A stretch of DNA of 64,000 bases from Spirochaetota bacterium (GTDB lineage Bacteria; Spirochaetota; Spirochaetia; Treponematales; Rectinemataceae), in contig JAKLFE010000022.1 of NCBI GenBank assembly GCA_022711355.1, positions 1-64,000 of the forward strand, written 5' to 3'. A model generated the notes under the pieces. It saw nothing but the letters and a program-made list of their open reading frames with translations. It did no database searches and was not told where the DNA came from. Within the stretch, counting starts at the first letter, position 1, and every line of letters begins with the position of its first letter. Positions 59,389-64,000 of the stretch are shown here, piece after piece. The translations under genes and the position numbers were made by a program.

Positions 59389-59964
59389 ATGTCCCGCAAA
59401 GAGCTCGAAGCCGTACTGGACTACATCCTCAACAAGGCCGATGAGGGCGAGTTCGAGGTCATAGCCAAGGCCTGCCAGCGCCGCGCCCGGGACAAGACCG
59501 CCTTCGCCTCCCTGGGCGGCGAGGGCCCCGGCGCCATGGCCAGGCGCATGGCCGGCGAGCTCGAAAAGGGCGTGGGCGCTACCATGGAGAGCGTCCGCGC
59601 CACGGTCCGCGGCTACGTCGCCGACATCATCCGCAAGAACGCCCCCGAGGTGAGCGAAGAGCAGCTCGCCGCCCTCCTCGACGAGTACGCCCCCGAACCC
59701 GGGAAGGCCCGCCCCCCTGCCCGCGCGCCTACCGCCCTCCCCCCGCAGGCCATCCTGGGCATGGCCCGCTCCTTCGTCGAGTACTCCGAGGGCCGCATGG
59801 CGCCGAGCCGCCAACAGGAGCTCTGGGAGGAAGATCCCCGTTGGCAGAATCGCTACTGGGAGGCCCTCCCCGCTGAGGTAAAGGCCCTCGTCAAGGCCTA
59901 CCTCGAGGGCAGGATCGACGGCGACACCTTCGGGACCGGCCTCCTCTCCGTGCTCGGGCTTTGA
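59389..59964 (+). CDS. Small helical protein of unknown function
   Basis: This 191-residue soluble protein is mainly helical (KELEAVLDYILNKADEGEFE, VIAKACQRRARDKTAF) with a Pro/Ala hinge in the middle (PGKARPPARAPTALPP) and an acidic, aromatic C-terminal part (EDPRWQNRYWEALPAEVKAL). I do not recognise the family. The ATG at 59389, not a frame extending upstream, is supported by a promoter that ends 6 nt before it. Confidence 0.7.
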   Translation: MSRKELEAVLDYILNKADEGEFEVIAKACQRRARDKTAFASLGGEGPGAMARRMAGELEKGVGATMESVRATVRGYVADIIRKNAPEVSEEQLAALLDEYAPEPGKARPPARAPTALPPQAILGMARSFVEYSEGRMAPSRQQELWEEDPRWQNRYWEALPAEVKALVKAYLEGRIDGDTFGTGLLSVLGL

Positions 59965-59977
59965 GCCTCCATCCGCC

Positions 59978-60003
59978 GGCGCCAACAATCTTGGGATCAC
60001 TCA
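59978..60003. repeat. Solo dispersed repeat GGCGCCAACAATCTTGGGAT
   Basis: A further copy, 14 bases after the stop of the unknown gene. The first 15 bases match the consensus exactly; the 3' half has diverged and no CTAG remains. Confidence 0.5.
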
Positions 60004-60077
60004 CTATTTCCATATATAGAAACAAAAAAGGAAAGCTTCTCATAGTTCTCACCTGACAGCCCCGGCTGGCCCGTGCT

Positions 60078-60083
60078 ATACTC
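60078..60083 (+). promoter_or_regulatory. -10 box of the hutHU operon
   Basis: TATACT, with CTGACA about 19 bp upstream (60053-60058) as a rough -35. The predicted leader is about 24 nt and contains AGGCGG before the ATG. Confidence 0.5.
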
Positions 60084-60112
60084 GCGCCGGCACATCAGCC
60101 CTAGGCGGTACC

Positions 60113-61642
60113 ATGGATACCCTCCTCATCGACGGCCATTCCCTCACCCTCGAGCTCGTGGCCAGCGTCGCCCGGAGCCCGGGGGAGATCCGGGTCGAGC
60201 TGGCACCCGAGGCCCGCTCGCGCATGGCGGCCTCCCGCGCCCTGGTCGACGCCTGCGTCGACCGGAACCTCGTGCGCTACGGCATCACGACGGGCTTCGG
60301 CAAGTTCTGCGACGTCGTCATCTCGCCCGAGGAGAACGCCCTCCTCCAGCGGAACCTCATCATGAGCCACGCCTGCGGGGTCGGCGAGGCCTTCCCCGAG
60401 GAGGTCGTCCGCGCGATGATCCTCCTGCGCGCCAACGCCCTGGCGGTCGGCAACTCCGGCATACGGCCCTCGACCGTCGAGTCCCTCCTGGCCCTTTTGA
60501 ACGCGGGCGTGATCCCCCTCGTGCCCCAGCAGGGCTCCCTCGGGGCCTCGGGCGACCTCGCCCCCCTCTCCCACCTGATCCTCGTCCTCATCGGCCTGGG
60601 CGAGGCCAGCTACCGCGGCCGGAGGATGGCCGGGGCCGAGGCCCTCGCCGCCGCGGGCCTTCCTCCCGTTGAGCTCGCCGCGAAGGAGGGCCTGGCCCTC
60701 ATCAACGGCACCCAGGCCATGACCGCGGTCGGCGCCCTCGCCTGCCGCGACGCCCTGGGCCTCCTCGAGGCCGCCGAGCTCGCGGCCTCGCTCAGCTTCC
60801 AGGCCCTCCGCGGCATCGTCGACGCCTACGATCCCCGGATCCACGCCCTCCGCGGCCAGCCGGGCCAGGAGTCCTCTGCCGCGGCCCTCCGCGGCCTCCT
60901 CGAAGGCTCGAAGCTCGCGACGCGGCAGGGGGAGCTCCGCGTCCAGGACGCCTACGCCCTCCGCTGCGTCCCCCAGATCCACGGGGCGAGCCGCGACGCG
61001 ATCGGCTACGCGGCCTCCGTCCTCGGCCGCGAGCTCAACGCCGTCACCGACAACCCGATCATCTTCGCCGAGGACGAGGCGATCATCTCCGGGGGGAACT
61101 TCCACGGCCAGCCCGTGGCCCTCGCCATGGACTTCCTCGGCATCGCCCTGGCCGAGCTCGCGAGCGCCTCCGAGCGCCGGGTCGAGCGCCTGGTCAACCC
61201 GGCCCTGTCGAACGGCCTGCCCGCCTTCCTCGCCCCGAACGGGGGCCTCAACTCGGGCTTCATGATCGCCCAGTACGTCGCCGCGGCCCTGGTGAGCGAG
61301 AACAAGGTCCTCGCCCACCCGGCGAGCGTGGACTCGATCCCCTCGAGCGCCAACCAGGAGGACCACGTGTCCATGGGCACGATAGCCGCGCGCAAGGCGA
61401 GGAGCATCCTCGACAACCTGCGCCGGGTCCTCGCGATCGAGCTCCTCGCCGCCTGCCAGGGCGTGGACCTGCGGGGCCGCGCCGGGGGCCCGGGACCCGA
61501 GGGCCTCTCCTCCGCCACGGCCGCCGCCTACCGCGCCATCCGGGCGGCCGTGCCCGAGCTCGGGCCCGACCGGGTCATGTATCCCGACATCGACGCCGCC
61601 GCCGCCCTCCTCGCGGCCGGCGCCCTAAGGAGCCAGCCATGA
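60113..61642 (+). CDS. hutH: Histidine ammonia-lyase
   Basis: The 509-residue enzyme deaminates histidine to urocanate. GSLGASGDLAPLSH contains the Ala145-Ser146-Gly147 triad that cyclises to the MIO cofactor. ITTGFGKFCDVVI, NGTQAMTAVGALA, QDAYALRCVPQIHGASRDAI and FHGQPVALAMD are further family landmarks. It overlaps hutU by 4 bp (ATGA) and starts the histidine-to-glutamate route. Confidence 0.97.
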   Translation: MDTLLIDGHSLTLELVASVARSPGEIRVELAPEARSRMAASRALVDACVDRNLVRYGITTGFGKFCDVVISPEENALLQRNLIMSHACGVGEAFPEEVVRAMILLRANALAVGNSGIRPSTVESLLALLNAGVIPLVPQQGSLGASGDLAPLSHLILVLIGLGEASYRGRRMAGAEALAAAGLPPVELAAKEGLALINGTQAMTAVGALACRDALGLLEAAELAASLSFQALRGIVDAYDPRIHALRGQPGQESSAAALRGLLEGSKLATRQGELRVQDAYALRCVPQIHGASRDAIGYAASVLGRELNAVTDNPIIFAEDEAIISGGNFHGQPVALAMDFLGIALAELASASERRVERLVNPALSNGLPAFLAPNGGLNSGFMIAQYVAAALVSENKVLAHPASVDSIPSSANQEDHVSMGTIAARKARSILDNLRRVLAIELLAACQGVDLRGRAGGPGPEGLSSATAAAYRAIRAAVPELGPDRVMYPDIDAAAALLAAGALRSQP

Positions 61643-63666
61643 ACCGAAGCGACGCGATGCGCGACGCCATCGACCGGGGCCCCGGCCTCGGCCTCTCCGA
61701 GCTCCCGCCCTATCCCGAGTTCGAGAGCGGCATCCGCCGAGCGCCCAAGCGCGAGGCCCGCCTCACGGCGGCCCAGGAAGCGCTCGCCCTGGAGAACGCC
61801 CTGCGCTACGTCCCGCGCGCGTGGCACGAGGAGCTCGCGCCCGAGTTCCTCGAGGAGCTCAGGACGCGCGGGCGCGTCTACGGCTACCGCTTCAGGCCCG
61901 CGGGCGCCATCCGCGGCCTGCCCATAGGCTCCTACAAGGGCGAGTGCCTCGAGGGCCGCGCCCTCCAGGTGATGATCGACAACAACCTGGACTTCGCGGT
62001 GGCCCTCTACCCCTACGAGCTGGTCACCTACGGCGAGACGGGCCAGGTCTGCCAGAACTGGATGCAGTACCGCCTCATCAAGCGCTACCTCGAGCTCCTG
62101 GGCCGCGACCAGACCCTCGTCGTCGAGTCGGGGCATCCCCTGGGCCTGTTCAAGAGCCACGAGCTCGCGCCCCGCGCCATCGTCACGAACGGCCTCATGG
62201 TCGGCATGTTCGACAACTCCAAGGACTTCGCCGTGGCCGCCGCCCTCGGGGTCGCCAACTACGGGCAGATGACCGCGGGCGGCTGGATGTACATAGGCCC
62301 CCAGGGCATCGTCCACGGCACCTTCAACACCCTCCTGAACGCCGGCCGCCTCAAGCTCGGCGTCCGATCGGACGGGGACCTCGCGGGCAAGCTCTTCGTC
62401 TCCTCGGGCCTGGGCGGCATGTCGGGGGCCCAGGGCAAGGCCGCCGTCATCGCCCGCGCGGCCTCGATCATCGCCGAGGTCGACGAGTCGCGGATCCAGA
62501 CCCGCCTCTCCCAAGGCTGGGTCGACTCCCTCGCGCGGAGCCCCGAGGAGGCCTTCAGCCTCGCCGAGGCCGCGCGCGGGCGGGGCGAGGGCCTCGCCGT
62601 GGCCTTCCTGGGAAACGTCGTCGAGCTCCTCGAGTGGGCGGATTCGCACGACGCGCGCATCGACCTTTTGTCCGACCAGACGAGCTGCCACGCGGCCTAC
62701 GAGGGCGGCTACTGCCCCGCCGGCACCTCCTTCGCGGAGCGCACGCGCCTCTTGCGCGAGGACCCCGAGGAGTTCCGCCGCCGCGTCGACGCCTCCCTGC
62801 GGCGCCATTTCGATGCGATAAAGCGCCTAACGTCGAAGGGTACCTACTTCTTCGACTACGGCAACTCCTTCCTCAAGGCCGTCTGGGACGCCGGCGTCCG
62901 CGAGGTATCGCGCAACGGCGTCGACGAGAAGGACGGCTTCGTCTTCCCCAGCTACGTCGAGGACATCCTGGGGCCCGAGCTCTTCGACTACGGCTACGGC
63001 CCCTTCCGCTGGGTCTGCCTCTCCGGCAAGAGCGAGGACCTGGCCGCCACCGACCGGGCCGCGATGGCCGCCATCGATCCCTCCCGCCGGGGCCAGGACC
63101 GGGACAACTGGGCCTGGATCCGCGACGCCGAGAAGAACAAGCTCGTCGTCGGCACAAAGGCGCGCATCCTCTACCAGGACGCCCTCGGCCGCCGCGACAT
63201 AGCCCTCAAGTTCAACGCCATGGTGCGCTCCGGCGAGATAGGCCCCGTCATGCTCGGCCGCGACCACCACGACTGCGGCGGCACGGATTCGCCCTTCCGC
63301 GAGACGAGCAACGTCAAGGACGGCTCCAACGTGATGGCCGACATGGCGACCCAGTGCTTCGCGGGCGACGCGGCCCGGGGCATGAGCCTCGTCGCCCTCC
63401 ACAACGGGGGGGGCGTGGGCATCGGCAAGTCGGTAAACGGGGGCTTCGGCCTCGTCCTGGACGGCTCGGAGCGGGTCGACGAGGTGATCCGCATGGCCCT
63501 GCCCTGGGACGCGATGGGCGGCGTCGCCCGCCGCGCCTGGGCCCGCAACGCTCACGCCGTCGAGACCTGCGCGGAGTACAACGCCTCCGGGGAGGGCCTC
63601 GGCCGCATAACCCTCCCCGAGCCCGCCGACCGCGGGGCGCTCGAGCGCCTGGTCGGCTCCCGCTAG
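61639..63666 (+). CDS. hutU: Urocanate hydratase, long type
   Basis: The 675-residue enzyme converts urocanate to imidazolone propionate using tightly bound NAD. Landmarks are FAVALYPYELVTYGETGQVC, KDFAVAAALGVANYGQMTAG and GWMYIGPQGIVHGTFNT, SSGLGGMSGAQGKAAVIA, DQTSCHAAYEGGYCPAG and GRDHHDCGGTDSPFRETSNV. It is longer than the 550-residue E. coli-type enzyme and belongs to the longer form. No hutI or formiminotransferase gene is in the window. Confidence 0.95.
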   Translation: MNRSDAMRDAIDRGPGLGLSELPPYPEFESGIRRAPKREARLTAAQEALALENALRYVPRAWHEELAPEFLEELRTRGRVYGYRFRPAGAIRGLPIGSYKGECLEGRALQVMIDNNLDFAVALYPYELVTYGETGQVCQNWMQYRLIKRYLELLGRDQTLVVESGHPLGLFKSHELAPRAIVTNGLMVGMFDNSKDFAVAAALGVANYGQMTAGGWMYIGPQGIVHGTFNTLLNAGRLKLGVRSDGDLAGKLFVSSGLGGMSGAQGKAAVIARAASIIAEVDESRIQTRLSQGWVDSLARSPEEAFSLAEAARGRGEGLAVAFLGNVVELLEWADSHDARIDLLSDQTSCHAAYEGGYCPAGTSFAERTRLLREDPEEFRRRVDASLRRHFDAIKRLTSKGTYFFDYGNSFLKAVWDAGVREVSRNGVDEKDGFVFPSYVEDILGPELFDYGYGPFRWVCLSGKSEDLAATDRAAMAAIDPSRRGQDRDNWAWIRDAEKNKLVVGTKARILYQDALGRRDIALKFNAMVRSGEIGPVMLGRDHHDCGGTDSPFRETSNVKDGSNVMADMATQCFAGDAARGMSLVALHNGGGVGIGKSVNGGFGLVLDGSERVDEVIRMALPWDAMGGVARRAWARNAHAVETCAEYNASGEGLGRITLPEPADRGALERLVGSR

Positions 63667-63686
63667 GCCGCGCCTATAAAAAACGA

Positions 63687-63718
63687 AGCCCCCTCCCGGA
63701 AGGGAGGAGGCTCTTTTG
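63687..63718 (+). terminator. Rho-independent terminator of hutHU
   Basis: AGCCCCCTCCC (63687-63697) pairs with GGGAGGAGGCT (63702-63712) with one mismatch and a GGAA loop. CTTTTG follows, and a run of A precedes, so it can also serve the convergent gene. Confidence 0.85.
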
Positions 63719-63738
63719 TCGGCCTGCGCTGCCGGAGC

Positions 63739-64000
63739 CTACTTGGCCTCGGCGAGCATGGCCTTGGCGAGCTCGAGATCCTCGCCGGCGAGCCCGGCCT
63801 TGATGGCCGCGTCGAGGACCTGGCGGGCCTCGGCCGTGGAGCCGGTATCGATATCGAGCCTGGCCAGGAGGAGGGCGCGCTGGCCCGCCCAGGGGCCCGC
63901 CCCGGCGACGCTCATGGCGCGGAGGACCTTGATGGCCTCGATGGTGGCCCCGCCGGCCGCGAGGGACCAGGCCTTGGAGTAGACGTAGCCGGCCTTCTCC
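63739..64000 (-). CDS. TPR-like protein, C-terminal part only (runs off right edge)
   Basis: The last 86 residues of a minus-strand gene with stop at 63739-63741. Helical pairs such as YVYSKAWSLAAGGATIEAIK, GQRALLLARLDIDTGSTAEA and RQVLDAAIKAGLAGEDLELA suggest tetratricopeptide-like repeats. The rest lies beyond the window, so no function can be given. Confidence 0.7.
   Translation of the reverse strand, partial: EKAGYVYSKAWSLAAGGATIEAIKVLRAMSVAGAGPWAGQRALLLARLDIDTGSTAEARQVLDAAIKAGLAGEDLELAKAMLAEAK

Noticed and set aside
1-64000. CRISPR arrays, tRNA and rRNA genes
   Set aside because: No regularly spaced direct repeats and no cloverleaf or rRNA-like conserved stretches were seen on either strand.

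Overview
The window is about 70% G+C coding DNA, densely packed on both strands, from a bacterium most likely in the phylum Spirochaetota (Treponema/Spirochaeta-like, but with unusually high GC). The lineage call rests on gene content: a very long one-TM coiled-coil protein of the SpiroCoCo type, a UPF0164 outer-membrane beta-barrel, a sensor-type SpoIIE phosphatase in an operon with a large TPR exoprotein, an ABC transporter with a DUF3798-type binding protein, and a Treponema-like bS21. No rRNA, tRNA or CRISPR array was seen.

Layout. 1-196: the end of a zinc-ribbon, insertion-like element that runs off the left edge. 197-5923 (minus): an M23 peptidase, rpsU, a DUF192 lipoprotein, def, fmt, a PASTA membrane protein and an RMD1/DUF155 membrane protein, mostly joined by 4-bp stop/start overlaps. 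6059-9268 (plus): the giant coiled-coil protein. 9521-10926: an AT-rich promoter island driving an unknown protein and a membrane-embedded LuxR-type regulator. 10962-18835: a histidine kinase, mazG, a TIM-barrel protein, an MFS-HEAT fusion, ackA, a small inverted-repeat element and yhbY. 18847-28739: YggT, UPF0164, the TPR exoprotein, and a beta-propeller/SpoIIE phosphatase fusion. 28748-34917: DUF72, an unknown protein, an RluA-type synthase, a CDF transporter, a cNMP-binding protein, a HerA/DUF853-like ATPase and an orphan TRAP binding protein coupled to a dCache kinase (34914-36944). 37142-40084: aspS and corA, the latter with a long structured leader. 40403-47085: a putative regulon. 47262-54584: an aminopeptidase P and a DUF3798/BPD_transp_2 ABC transporter. 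54712-59964: an iron ADH, a kinase-like fragment, unknowns, a transglutaminase-like protein and an EamA exporter. 60113-63666: hutH-hutU. 63739-64000: a partial TPR-like gene.

How genes work together. The clearest undescribed unit is 40403-47085. A fucose-isomerase-like enzyme and a glycerophosphodiesterase (UgpQ-like) on the plus strand face a minus-strand operon of a SorC-type regulator, two UgpA/UgpE-like permeases and a UgpB-like binding protein. Both transcription units carry the same TCACATTTGTGA palindrome next to their promoters, so the SorC protein probably controls uptake and breakdown of one substrate, perhaps a glycerophosphodiester linked to a sugar or polyol.

Three further themes recur. 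Many genes have a good -10 box 6-8 nt before the ATG and no ribosome binding site, which predicts leaderless mRNAs. Two dispersed repeat families lie in intergenic DNA (GCCAACAATCTTCGAGGCACTAG and CCACAGAGGCACAGAG types). Several genes show unusual starts or fusions: CTG for the TRAP protein, possible ATA for rpsU, and an internal ribosome binding site plus ATG inside the propeller-phosphatase gene.
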